64,000 nt of DNA from Epiperipatus broadwayi (GCA_028023455.1 JAQFVV010000013.1:13092258-13156257), one strand, 5' to 3'; positions 23,083 through 35,524 are shown, counted from the stretch's first letter. Program-made: numbers and translations. Notes: generated by a model from the sequence alone, not told the origin.

Positions 23083-23482
23083 TGCACTATACATATCAAT
23101 TAGGAAATATAGAATCAATTAAAGTTAAAAATACGGTTGGTCTAAGGCAAGTATGTCCTATGTCATCTATTTTGTATTTGAGAGAAATGGAGACAGCAAT
23201 AGAAAGATTGGGAAAAGAGATAGAGATACCATTAATAAGTGGCAAGGGAAGTATATACATTGTTGGGTCTTTTATTTGCAGATGATGTTTTTTTGTGTTC
23301 AGAAAAAAGGAAAGATATGGAAGTTATGCTGAGGATATGCAAAAAGGTGGATAAAGAGATGGGGATTAAATTTAGTGAAGAAAAATCAAAAGTAATGATG
23401 ATTAATATCGGAGAGAGAGAAGACAACGAATTTTTATTGGGGGATATATTTAAGAAATATATATATATAAAGATGAATTTAG
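23083..23482 (+). pseudogene. Reverse transcriptase motifs B, C and D of LINE family 1 (copy B)
   Basis: After the insertion the frame reads YQLGNIESIKV, then GLRQVCPMSSILYL (motif B, normally G-RQGCP-S--LF). LLFADDVFLCSE follows with the catalytic F-A-D-D at 23275-23286, then MGIKFSEEKSKVMM (motif D). One frameshift separates motif B from motif C. It ends at 23482 against the 1.7-kb repeat, so thumb and C-terminal parts are missing. Confidence 0.82.
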
Positions 23483-25709
23483 TTGTTTGTTAATAATCTT
23501 ATTTTAGAGAACAAAATAAAGTAAATACTTATTGCAATAAAATCTTTTTAAACTCCTAATATAAGTGATATATTCAAAGTTTATTTACAATCACTAAATA
23601 TAAAAAAAATTGAGTATTTTAAATTAAAATAATAATTACTGTACCACAAGATATAAGTTTAAACTTAGGAAAACATAACTCTCTTATATTTTAGTATGTG
23701 AATAGATCACTAATTAACTTAAAACTATATATTATTTGTCAATAAATGATTTTATATTTTAAATGAAGATATATATATATATTGTATTTTTATATTGGAC
23801 TGTTTCCATCATCTAATATGCATATTGAATGCCTTTAGAAAAATTTAACTTTATTTAAATATTCCAAATACATTCAACTGTTAGTAATCAGACATCAAAC
23901 AAGTTAGTATATGCACAACATTTCAAGAGGTATGATTATCCCCTCTTCTTCAGATGTTTCTGGACTGACCAGTGAAAGTACTAGCATGGGATTTGAATCT
24001 GCACCCTAAGATTCTTGATTATTGAATTTTAAGGTAACACTCTAACCAACTGAATAGTTGGTTAGAGAATTACCTTAATATTCAATAATCAAGAACAGTT
24101 GATTAGAGCATTACCTTAAAATTCAATAATCAAGAATCTAAAAACCCAGGTTTGAATCCCATGATCGTATCTCTCGAAACATTGTGCATACACTAACCTG
24201 CTTGATGTCCTATTACTAACAGTTGAATGTATTTGGAATATTTAAATAAAGTTAAATTTTTCTAAAGACATTCAATATGCATATTAGACGATGGAAATAG
24301 TCCAATATAAAAATATAACTAGAACACCATCATCACAAATCTTCAGGAAAACCCTAAATATATATATATATCAATAATGATGACAAATATAAATAAATGA
24401 CCTGAATAAGTTTTTAAGTACTGTATTCCCAGGATTGCATCACAGTTCTGATGTCTATTTCAAACTACAAGCCAATAGTATGTCTTTGTTCCACAGAAGA
24501 TATAATATATTCATGAGAACTTTTAAATTCAGGTACATTTTATTGATTCTGATGTTTTATGTATATATTCAAATTATTCTTTCAAGTCATAATTATTTGG
24601 TTTATATGATGTTACACACATAAGTACTTGTTTATATTTAGGATGATATAAAGAGATATCCTCTCATGAACAAATATTATTTCAAAATATTGCAAATGAA
24701 TAAGTGCTAGTTTTATCTAGGACAATATGATGAATAATTAAACTGATTCATATCTTTAAAAAAATTGATCAATCAAATAAAATTACACAAGCAGGTATAT
24801 ATGACTCTTGTACACCTTCTGATATTTGTATTTCATCTTTAAAATATAGGTAAAATCCATTTTCAAAGATAAAAATATTCTGATGGTTCATGATATAATG
24901 AAGCAATTTCAGTGATTTTTTTATAATAAATTGTCATTTTCCCATAAATTTTTTTTGACAATGTTGCCCAGTCCATGTGTAGTCAATGTTGCTTAATACC
25001 CCTCTATTTTGTTCAATCAATTACATTCTTTTAAGGTAAATTAAAAAAATCATATGAAGAAATTTATATGTGCTTCTGTTTAAAGCAAAACCAACTATTC
25101 AATCATATTTATAAGATTTTCCCATTTGACATCAGTGTACCCATAGTCTCCATTCACTTATTAAGCAATTTCTGGTAGCATTTTTCTAATAAAAATTTGC
25201 ATTATTCAACAAATAAAAATGAATATTTTAGAATTATTACATATAATAAAAATTTACATTTGACAATGCCAATACTATTTTTCATTCTAACAAAAATTAA
25301 AGACATCACATTTTCAATATATTACACTGGAAATATATTTTAATACATATTTCCTTAGTACAATATGTACAAATAAAAAGAACAAATATATTTGAAATAT
25401 TAAACATTCATTTTTATTGTTTATAATTTACTATCGTGAATACAGTAACGAAAATAAAATATATAACAAAAAATTAATTTTTACCAAACTATATGCTTTA
25501 TTATTTACATATTCATTTTCCTTTTTAAAATGAATAAAGTCAATTTACAATCTTACAATACAATTAATAATAAATAATTTAATATCAAAATTATTGTCAA
25601 CATAGCAATACAGTTAATATATTCATCATCCAAAAATCAAACAAGAAAGAGAAAAAAAATTATGACTGACATCTAACCACATATTGAAATACACTTCAAA
25701 TTTTAATAG
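23483..25709. repeat. 1.7-kb duplicated sequence, copy 1
   Basis: Direct counterpart of 28788-30748. It starts TTGTTTGTTAATAATCTTA and ends shortly after a CAACAAGAAAG-type stretch and TTGAAATACA. Shared landmarks include CATAACTCTCT (about 23676 and 28971), GATATAATATATT (24500, 29211), ACAATGTTGCC (24959, 29661) and TAATATCAAYATTATTGT (25580, 30595). Without its private 530-bp foldback (23785-24315) the unit is about 1.7 kb. No terminal repeats or ORF are visible. It may be a dispersed element or a local segmental duplication. Confidence 0.85.
23785..24315. repeat. Foldback element with tRNA-like halves
   Basis: The left arm from TATTGGACTGTTTCCATC pairs with the right arm ending GATGGAAATAGTCCAATA over well over 100 bp (AAATTTAACTTTATTTAAAT block, TCAACTGTTAGTAAT block). 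The right half contains TTGGTTAGAG (A-box-like) and AGGTTTGAATCCC (B-box-like), so each half looks derived from a tRNA-type SINE placed head to head. It is absent from the paralogous copy near 29065, so it was inserted after the 1.7-kb duplication. The flanks are TA-rich, which hides the target duplication. Confidence 0.75.
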
Positions 25710-28165
25710 GTAAACACCCTCCTTCTAACGAGAAAAAAGTTTTTTTTTTACATATAAACTAACAACAGTAATTTACTATTATTTTTAAATTTACACAATA
25801 AAAGATATTCACCTAAATATACACAAACATCTGTTCTTTTCTTTTCCCTCATCTTCATATATCATTTAATAATAATTCAATTCTAATGAATTCTAAATTA
25901 CATTATTAGGGTGCTCCACAAAACAAGACAAAACCTACTTACTCTTTTTATTCTCATCTTCTCAGTATATTTCCATTGTTTCATTGTAGGTCTAATAAAT
26001 AACATGTCAAAACATCATGACTAAAAATTTTTTTGCTCATTCAAGATTTATTAATAATGAACCATAAAGTAAAAACATATTTCTATGTTTTCATTCTTTA
26101 TCTTTTTCAGTAACTTCTTTAATAATATGACTTCAAATTTATTATAGTTAAATAACATAATACTTAAGATTTCTTGTATAGAAGTTAGCTAATTCATCAT
26201 ATCATAAAACAATGATAGATTTTTAAAAATAAATAATGCATTTTCAATTTATTTTCAAATATAATATCCCCTTTTAAAAATAATTCTATCAACTTTGAAA
26301 ATAAACTTATATTCCCAAAACACTGTTCATAAAATAAAATTACTTGCCATTCCTGTTAAAATTATTTAAAATCAAAGTTGCTAACTAATGTTTAATAAGT
26401 ATATATTTTTATCACCTATTATATTTGCACTACTAAGCAAAAATAAACATATTTCACAAGTCTAAATGACTTCATAATATTCTCATCTTTACAATTATAT
26501 AATGCTTCATATGAAATGCAAGAAGCTATGAATATAAATACTTAAGAAATTATTTATCTTTTTACCACATTCCATATTAACACATTATCATCTTATAAAC
26601 ATAACTTCTTTAAAAAAAAATTGTACCTTATTCTTATTAAAATATCAAAGAGATTTCTCATCTTATGATCTTAAACATATATAGTTATCTTATTACCAAT
26701 TAATATGGGTCTAAATTCAAATACTAAAACAATGTAAAAATAATATTCTAATTTCATTAAATAAATCACATTTATTTGGGTGGTGATACTGGCTTTAAAC
26801 TCTAGGCATTGAACGTACCAACTTTAAAGTTACTTTGAACCTCAATAATGAGCTGTGGATCAAAATAGGAGAGGTATTAAGCTTAAAGTCACTTTCAATA
26901 CTAAAGTAAACTGTTTATTTAATTAAATCCTATTTTTAATTTCTTAATGATGTTGCAACTATGTTGTTAGCCAAGTTGTACACTACATGGTTGTTAATCA
27001 GGGAGTCTTGGGCTTGAATAGCTTTTTGCGAATATGTCAGGCAAACTCTAACTGAACATCCGATTTTAACTTACAATTTATAATTATCATTTCATTGGGA
27101 ATTCATTTTTACCAGCTAGTCTGTAGTGAGTCCTGGATATCTTTCAATTGGTGCTTCACAATCAACTCATATGGGGTTTTGGGCACAAGTACACATTCAC
27201 AGTTTAGATGACTTCTTCAAAGAAAAGGCTTAATCATACAAATATCTTCAATTTACAATTAGCACATATACTAAAACTTTACATCATATACCTTTAACTT
27301 ATCAAACTATCTACTCATCATCACTAATTAAGTTCTTGATAAATTTCAAAAATCAGGTATTATATGTTCTCTTTTCCATTCATACATAAGCTCATTAATT
27401 CATTAATCAAGTCAAGGATCTTTGATGAGATAACTGGAATTAAATTTCCCCTTTCTCCATCTAATTTTCAACTACTTTGAATATTTCTGAATAAAATGAC
27501 AGAGAAATCTCACTATTCACATTATCATCAACTACATAGTTATCCCTATTATAAGTTTTATCATGAAACAAAGTCTTAATACATTTCTCAGAGGGTTTAT
27601 TCTCTTTTTTTTTCACTATATTACTATAAACTTTTCCTAGGAATGATTGCTTAATTTGTTTCCTATAAAAAATATTTCCTTTTTTCTTCATTATTATAAT
27701 TGTGATTCTTTCAGTAATCATTTTATACTTTTTCTTTACTCTATAATACATGTTTTTGTATTATTGTGCTTCACATTTATAATCTATATTATCATTAAAT
27801 TCACTCTCCAAACTTTTAATTCCTTTGAACTAATTTTATTTTTCAAATACATTTCATTTATAATTCTCTGACTATCTTTAGCATTTACTTTTTTTACTTT
27901 GTTATAACTTCTCAACATTTGAAAGCTTCATATCTATGCTTTTCTGCTCATTTATATGCTTTATTTCTACTAAATCATCAGAATAATTTATTTTTATCAT
28001 TTCAAACGTTTCAATAATAATTGTTCTTACACTTTATGGTTTTCTATTTTTATTTCCTTATATTCCATTTTCATACTATTTTGAATATCTTTTAATTTAC
28101 TTCTAATATCATTTATTTCTAATCTCGATGCTTTCTGAGCATCCTCAGAAGTTTGTTCAATTTTC
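25710..28165. other. A/T-rich spacer, no gene recognised
   Basis: Long A/T-rich stretch. A less A/T-rich piece at about 26780-27200 has no readable frame I recognise. Complementary open frames at 27461-27751 (minus, 96 codons) and 27647-27871 (plus) are Lys/Asn/Ile/Phe-rich, as expected from composition, and show no domain. A decayed minus-strand element is possible at 27450-28150. Confidence 0.3.
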
Positions 28166-28169
28166 AGAA

Positions 28170-28787
28170 ATACTTTTTCTCCAGACTAATTTCTTGCTTG
28201 TAGCCTTCGTCAGTGAGGCGCCTTGGATCTGAGAGCACTGCACCTAGATCTTAGGATCTAATGCAACCCTCCAGAATTCACCTTTTAACTCTACTTTACT
28301 ACAAAACTATGAGAATCAAATTGAAAACACAATAATATTTTCAATCTAAGCTCAATAGCTTATATAGTCATATGGGTCTGAACTCAATTCAGTACCCATA
28401 CATTTTGGTGTCTTTGGCTCTTAAATAACCATAGCCACCACTATCCTATTAGGCAGGATTGGTGTTAAACCACTAAACATCCATATGACTATATAAGCTA
28501 TTGAGCTTAGATTGAAAATATTATTGTGTTTTCAATTTGATTCTCATAGTTTTGTAGTAAAATAGAGTTAAAAGGTGGCTGCTGGAGGGTTGCATTAGAT
28601 CCTAGGATCTAGGTGCAGTGCTCTCAGATCCAAGGCTCCTCACTGATGATGGCCATAAGCCAGAAACTAGTCTGGGGATATTGGATGAGTAGGCACTAGA
28701 TAGGGATTTTATGCACAAGCCTTCTGGCATCCATTGATTACTCTGTTTGGCACAGGGTGGCACTACTGTATGGAGAGTCTTGCCTAA
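28170..28787. repeat. Foldback family A, large palindrome (~600 bp)
   Basis: The left arm (28170-28400: GACTAATTTCTTGCTTGTAG, then TGCACCTAGATCTTAGGATC, then CAATCTAAGCTCAATAGCTT) is the inverse of the right arm (28470-28690). The hinge near 28400-28470 carries the CCATACATTTTGGTGTCTTT and CCTATTAGGCAGGATTGG block. The right side extends to the true element end (TACTGTATGGAGAGTCTTGCC); the left side is truncated about 150 bp short. The arms are long and similar enough to form a large cruciform or a dsRNA hairpin if transcribed. Copy 2 of the 1.7-kb repeat begins at its end. Confidence 0.85.
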
Positions 28788-29980
28788 TTGTTTGTTAATA
28801 ATCTTAATAAGAAAACAAAATAAAGCGAATGCTTATTCCGATAAAAGCTTTTTGAATCCTAATATAAGAGATATTCGAAGTTAATTTACAATCACTAAAT
28901 TAAAAAATTAAATAGTTTAAATTAAAATAATAATTACTATACCATAAGATATAAGTTTAAACTTAGGAAAACATAACTCTCTCATATTTTGGAATGTGAA
29001 TAGATCATTAATTAACTTAAAACTATATATTATCTGTCAATAAATAATTTTACATTTTAAATGAAGATAAACAAATTTATATATATCAATAATGATGAAA
29101 TAAATGACCTGAATGAGTCTTTAATACTATATTTCCAGGATGGCATTACAGTTCTGATATCTATTCCAAATTATAAGTCAGTAGTATTTTTTTTCCAGAG
29201 AAGATATAATATATTGATGAGAATTTTTAAATTCCAAATACATTTTATTGATTCCAATGTTTTATGTATATATCCAGATTATTCTTTAAAGTAATAATTA
29301 TTTGGGTTGTATAATGTTATACACATAAGTACTAGTTTAAATTCATGATGATATGAAGAGATATCCTTTCATGAACAAATATTTCAAAATATTGTGAATG
29401 AATAGATGCTAGCTTTATCTAGGATGATATGATGATAAATTAAACGGATTCATATCATAAAAAAAAGGCCAATCGATCTAATAAAATTAGAGGCAAGTAT
29501 TTATGACACTTGTACAGTTTCTGATGTTTGTATTCCATCTTTAAAATATAAGTAATATCCATTATAAAAGATAAACACATTCTAATGGTTCATTACATAA
29601 TAAAGCAATCTTGATGATTTTTTTTCCTTTTTATAGTCCTTTTCCCATAAAATTTTCTCGACAATGTTGCCTGGTCCATGGGCAGACAATATTGTTATTA
29701 TCCTTTCATTTTGTTCAGTCAGTTATATATTAAGGTAATAGTTAAGGTTTTACTTCATTAGTGTTTGAAATCAATAAATATATATATGTGCTTTGTGCAC
29801 AGATAATGAAACTGTTAAAAATAAGTAATCCAAAAATTACCACCAAGTGCTTTCAGGACAGTTCTTAACTAAACTCCAGTAGCCATGAATATGGGACTAT
29901 AAACTGTCCTGAAAGCACTTGGCGGTTAACTTTTGGATAATATTACTTATTTTTAACAGCTTCATTATCTGTATGCAAAG

Positions 29981-30017
<37 letters not shown>

Positions 30018-30748
30018 TAAGGTAAATAAAAAATAAATCATATAAAAAAGTTTATATTTGCTTCTGTTTAAAGCAGAAACAAGAGAGAAAAAATATGAGT
30101 TCAAACTATTCAGTCCTATTTTTAAGATTTTTCCATTGATGTCAGTGTTATTATAGTAATCCTTTATATGCGATTTCCAGCAGTGTTTCTCTAATAAAAA
30201 TTTGTATTATTCAACAAATAAAAATAAATATTTTAGAATTATTACGTATAATAAAAATTTACATTTCACAATGCTAATACTATTTTTCATTCTAACAAAA
30301 ATTAAACAACCTACATCACATTTTCAATACATTACAATGAAAATATATTTTTATACATATTTCCTTAGTATAATATCATACAAATAAAAAAAAACAAATA
30401 TATATGAAATATTAAACATTCATTTTTATTGCTTATAATTTATTATCATAAGTGCAGTAACAAAAATGAAACATATAACAAAAGAATAATAATTTTATCC
30501 AAATTATATGCTTTATTATTTACATATTCATTTTATTTTTTAAAATGAATAAAGTCAATTTACAATCTTACAATACAATTAATAATAAATAATTTTATAT
30601 CAACATTATTGTTATCATAACAACAATAAATAGTTAATATTTCATAAGTTAACATATTCACCATCCAAAAATCTAACAAGAAAGAAAGAGAAAAAAAATA
30701 TGATTGACATCTTACCATATACTGAAATACATCTCAAATTTCAGTAGA
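28788..30748. repeat. 1.7-kb duplicated sequence, copy 2
   Basis: Direct counterpart of 23483-25709, with the same start word TTGTTTGTTAATAATC and an end near the TA microsatellite at about 30745. It lacks the 530-bp foldback of copy 1 and instead has a private insertion at 29739-30010. Short open frames inside (29061-29294, 30202-30387) are A/T-driven. Neighbours differ on both sides (LINE versus foldback on the left), which argues for a mobile or excised unit over a simple tandem duplication. Confidence 0.85.
29739..30010. mobile_element. Hairpin element with >=10-bp target duplication
   Basis: ATTAAGGTAA (within TATATATTAAGGTAA) occurs at 29724-29738 and 30011-30025, and once in the empty paralogue near 25034. 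Inside, arms starting GTGCTTTGTGCACAGATAAT (29788) and ending TTATCTGTATGCAAAGCAC (29984) enclose matching blocks (AAAATAAGTAAT, CCAAGTGCTTTCAGGACAGT) around a ~40-bp loop. The right edge is a CA/TA microsatellite. The long duplication is more like LINE-mediated retroposition than a typical MITE. Confidence 0.75.
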
Positions 30749-33700
30749 TATATATATATATATATGTTCAAAATTATTCCTTTTCAGAGAAATTTTCTAA
30801 TAAAGTGATTCACAACTTTCTATCTCACCTTATTAAATTCTGAAATACATTTTTTTTTGTAACTTATTTTAATTTCAGCAAATACTTTCATATATCCTTC
30901 AGAATTTTTTTGCCCTAAAATATATGCCAATCCAAATCTGCTATTTAATTATTTTAATAAATATTATGCTTTTGTTTAAGCACTTCAACACTTCAGTATT
31001 GAAAATCTTTCCCATCATTCTTTTCCAAATTAACTTTTATCTTAAAAATTCATTTACATGATTATAAATATGTATGTATTGATTATTATTTGGCAGAAAT
31101 TTGGTTTAAAACTATTTTGATTAGGTTTTTGCAAATGTCTGAGAGAAATATTGGTTAGTTATCTTTCTTTGTTGTGTTTTGGGGAACTTGATTAAATACT
31201 TTTCCATCAAAGTGAAAATCAAATTAAGCAGTTTTATAGAAAATATATATAGTTAGTGATTTTACTGAATTGCAGCATGATTTAGAAAAAAATAAATTAT
31301 AGTTAGAGCTTTCGTGGAATTGTATAAAAACTCTAAAAAAAAAAATCTATATTGCAATCATATGGAAGCATTAGCTACATTTAATTTCTTCTCTAAACCT
31401 ATTTCAATTACCAGCAATACTTTGATTAAAAATTTTTTAGTCAGATTCATAATGATATAGTAGAAAAATAGAGAAATACCAACATTTCTTAGAAGCACTT
31501 AATAAGTTTATCAAAATATTTTAATATCATACACATACAGTTTTACATAAACTTTTAGCCATGAAAATATTCAAATCATCACACACTCAAATATACATAT
31601 ATAAGTATGTGTGATTTTTGGATGTTGGACAAAAAAAGGGATTTTTTTAAAAAATAGATATTTTACCAAGATAATTCATTGGATTTGGCATGGATATCAT
31701 AATACTTTTATATGCAAAAGAAATAGGGGGGAGGGCTTGGAAATTACATACATAAAAATTAGTGTTTCAAAGAATGTCAGAATAGTATATTGGTTGGACA
31801 ATCAGATTAGTAAAATGTAACAAGCAAAAATTTATGGAAGAACTTATTATCACTTTAGAATTAGCATAGATTATTAAAGAATGTATTAATTTACAAATAA
31901 ATACATTATGGGAGAATATTAAAGAATAGTATACGTGAAAGATGAGAATAAAGTATCAGTGGCAGTAAATTAAATAAAGTAGAGTTGAATAATCATGAAC
32001 AATTGAAAGAATTACATGAGCAGTACAAACATATTTTCCAGCATACAGATATATGGTAGCCAAAGAGTAGAAAATATCTGTTAATCATAGATATCATTCT
32101 GGTTAAGCAATTAAATTTTAAAAGGGAGCTCTACAGTCGCAATACATTAAGATGAAATATTTCTGAACCAAAAAGTGATTATTAAAAAGCAAATAGCAGT
32201 AATAAGATAGAAAGGCAATTTAAAAAAAATCAACACAAAAGCCTTTACATGTTGAAAGCATAGATATATTTATATGAAGAATAGGTAAAATCAGTATATA
32301 TATATAAAATTAATAGTCAGAAGAGATATATAAGTAATTTAATTATAATCAGTTTTAAACTCTAACAGATGAAAATAATAAGAAATATATTGAGAAAAAA
32401 GAATAAGGTTACTAATAAACAAAAACATTCATAATTGAAACATGGGAATGAATATGCTTGAAAGTGTGTAGCAGATTTTGAGAGACCAAATAAAGTATAA
32501 TATATATTGAAAGATATTTATTAAAAAACATAATAACACAAATCTGCAAATGATAAAAGTAATTGAGTAGGTATTACACTTTCAGAAATTAATTTAAGAT
32601 ATGAGAATTTGAAGAACAATATATATTTTGGTAGTACTGAAATAGAAGTAACATATTAAAAAGTATTAAGGAAAGATAAAAAAAAAAAGTAAAATACCTA
32701 GACCAAAAAAGTTCAATAAGATGGTAAAGTATGAAAGAAAGGCATGGTAAGAGTGATTATAAAGCTTCTTAATAAAATATTACAATGAGAACAAATGTCA
32801 ATGGAAATAAAGTTGGGATACATTTCAGGTTGTTTTTTTTTTTAAAAAAAGTAATGTTAATTGTTCAAACTATCATGATTTATCTGTCATGAATTTATTC
32901 CCAAATATTTTTTTCAATCATCACAAAGAACAAACTAAAATTATAATTCAATGATTTGAAAAAACAAAGCACATTCACAATTGCATGATCATGAGAAAAT
33001 GTATTTACCATTGTGCAAATGTTGGAGAAGAGCAGAAATATACCAAAACAATATGAAACAATGTTCACAGATTTAAAAAAAATGAGGACACTGTTCCAAA
33101 AAGAAAATTTTGAAAGATATTATTTATGGTGAATATTGATATATTTTTAATTAAAGTTATAAAATATATAAGAATGTCACTTTTCAGGATTTTAAAGATG
33201 ATTCTTTCTTCTTGCAGTCGTTTGAAATCAACAATAAGATGATTGTAAATATGTCTAAATCTATATAGGCTAAGAGCTGGGTCTGATAAATGTATGAGAA
33301 TGAATATTATGATGTAAAATATTTATATATTATTTAGTTTTAAAACAAAATAAATAGTGATGGCAAGATTATAATTTACTTAAAATTACAGCTTAACACT
33401 GCTTTTGACCAGATCAATCATATTCATACAACTAATATACGGACCAGGTAAGGGCATTGAATAAGAAATGCATTAATCAACTGCTCTCAGATGTCATGGA
33501 ATTCTTTAAAATCAAATAAATAATAAATCAGAATGAGGAATGTGTATTCCTTAAGAATCATGAGAACAGAAAAATTTAAAAAGAAACTGAGCTGGTATGA
33601 TTGTATAAAAAACATAATAAAAATACATAATGGAAGATTGAAAACAAAAGACTGACTAAATGGTTTCACAGTATTAAAATTATAATGAAAAATCTAAAGA

Positions 33701-34740
33701 CTAGAACTAGAAGATAGGGTTAAATAGAATATTATATATATAAAATAATGTAATATTGGAAAGAAAAATCCTCAGAATTAAGTAAGCGGAATACTTATTA
33801 TCATACATTAATTTCATAATTTTTTGTTAATAAACTTAATTTTTGATCAGATTAGATAGATAGGATTTGATATCTGGTTGTGTAGAAAGAGTAGAGTTGA
33901 TATTTTCTTTTAATAAAATTTTAGTTCAATTATACTAGCAATATATATATATCATAGATTAAATCTTTGCCATTATTATAAATAATATTAAAATACTGCA
34001 ACAAATGCGTGTTCTATAATCATGAGAAGGAATGTGGACTTGTTTTTGATCCTGGTATTGTTAAGGTAATGTATAAGGAAAGGAATGATAGAAGGATTAG
34101 AGGGTTGGTTTATTGCACAAAATGAACATGTAATAAATCAGAGAGCCAATAGCATTCAACTAATAAAACATGGGCTTTTAAATTTTTTAACTACGATGCT
34201 TACGTTTCGAAAGTATACTTGGTTTGTTTAATATTTTATAATTATGTGTTGCAGTGTTTTAATATTATATATATAAATGACACCACCTATTGTTAAATTT
34301 TCCAGAAGGATTATCTGTAAAATAAAAGCACTAAATTAAGCAATTGGGAAAGGATACTTCTCTTTCTCATTACTGCTAAGATTTTAAATAGAAAGAAAAT
34401 TAGAACAATATAAGCAATATATGAATCAACTATTACAACTACTCTAAATGATCAACTTTCCATTTTAAATTTAGCATATATAGATATACACATACAAGAT
34501 TCAGCAATTATATATATATTATTCTAATCAGAAAATTAATTGGTTTAATTAAATTTAATCTAAACTAAATTTATTAACAAAATCTCTAAATTTGGAATAG
34601 CAGAAAAGAATAATGCAACCTTATATTTTGATCAGGGGATTTGTATAATAGAAATATGGACCTCTTTATGCACTGATATTAGACAATTGGAAGCATATGA
34701 TGTATGAGGTTGAAGAAAGATGTAAGCAATTACCAGAAAA
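30749..34740. other. A/T-rich spacer with possible retroelement relics
   Basis: Mostly low-complexity. Weak hints only. Around 31990-32100 the plus strand reads LNNHEQLKELHEQYKHIFQH, reminiscent of the segment just upstream of RT in Gypsy-type polyproteins. At 33385-33430 it reads LQLNTAFDQINHIH, resembling an RT motif A. An open frame of 69 codons at 31611-31820 has no domain. None is strong enough to call as a gene. Confidence 0.25.
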
Positions 34741-34744
34741 AAAA

Positions 34745-34990
34745 TGAAATATGGAATTCCTGAATAATCTGAGGAAGTCAAGATCATTGACTTACACAAC
34801 TGGGACAAGACTAGGTCGGATGGGACCGATTAGCACAATAAAAGATATGGAGGAAAAATTCATGGTAAACACCAAAGAATCAGACCATGTTTTACCTTTG
34901 TCTAATCAATTGTGTATGGTATAGAATTTTCACATGAAAAGACTGTATCAGTTCCTGCATGGATTGAATCTAAAGGATTAAATTATTTTG
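34745..34990 (+). pseudogene. Possible pogo/Tigger-type transposase relic (DNA-binding part)
   Basis: Plus-strand translation with stops gives LRKSRSLTYTTGTRLGRMGP, then ISTIKDMEEKFM, then further on HMKRLYQFLHGLNLK. The order resembles the HTH plus CENP-B-like DNA-binding region of pogo/Tigger transposases (a TKLGR-GP--TI--ME-E segment followed by a W--FL-RH--LS motif). The catalytic D-D-D core was not found. Similarity is judged by eye only, so this is tentative. A pogo/mariner-like non-autonomous element lies at 41231-42351. Confidence 0.3.
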
Positions 34991-35520
34991 TAATACATAA
35001 AAATATTAAAACAGCATAATAGTATACCAAATCAAAGGAATATTCAGTCCCAATTATATAAAAAGCACTTTTAATTATCCAGAAAAACAATACAATAAAA
35101 AGACATAAATAGAAGCTATTACATTAAAAATTAATAGAAAACCTGGTGGATCAATTGCTGGAGCTATTTCACAGAAAATTGAAGAGACAATTCCAAAAAG
35201 TTAGCTGGGATCTAGTCCAGAAAAAAGAATTCCCAGAGACATTCATAGTGAAATTTGATGTCTCTTGAAGTAAGTTTTTTTCTGCTAGATTAAGTCTGTC
35301 TATCTTCTTGGTTGTCTTTTCAATCTTATTTGAAATAGCGCCAGCGATTGATCTGTTAAGTGAATCAAAGTCAAAAAAATATTTGTAATGTAATCTTGGA
35401 CTTTTGTAGAGAATTATTATACTGCATTGAATCACATCTTATTGTAATACATACTTAATTAAAGTTTATAGCTATTAATGATTTATAATTTCAAATAATC
35501 ACAATGGATATGTAATTTTT
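34991..35520. other. Spacer
   Basis: Between the transposase-like relic and the foldback element. It contains an 88-codon minus-strand open frame (35435-35169) without a recognised domain. This piece is slightly less A/T-rich than the surroundings and might be the continuation of the relic upstream, but that is not demonstrable by eye. Confidence 0.25.
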
Positions 35521-35524
35521 AGTA

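Larger units (their letters stand above)
19891..23482 (+). mobile_element. LINE family 1, copy B, interrupted by a later insertion
   Basis: This copy begins inside the endonuclease domain and proceeds through RT. It is broken at about 21445 by a 1.6-kb insertion and resumes at 23083 with the sequence CATATCAATTAGGRAATATA, contiguous in copy C at about 43677. It stops abruptly at 23482 where the 1.7-kb repeat begins, well before the family's 3' end. Its frames are shifted and contain stops, so it is inactive. Parts: endonuclease C-terminus 19894-20583, RT 20850-21430, RT motifs B-D 23083-23480. Confidence 0.85.

Noticed and set aside
27461-27871. Long complementary open frames
   Set aside because: Composition (Lys, Asn, Ile, Phe) is what A/T-rich random sequence gives; the two strands mirror each other.
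31611-32200. Possible Gypsy-type polyprotein relic
   Set aside because: Only a short HEQLKELHEQYKHIFQH-like resemblance; no protease, RT catalytic box, RNase H or LTR was found, so it is mentioned only within the spacer entry.
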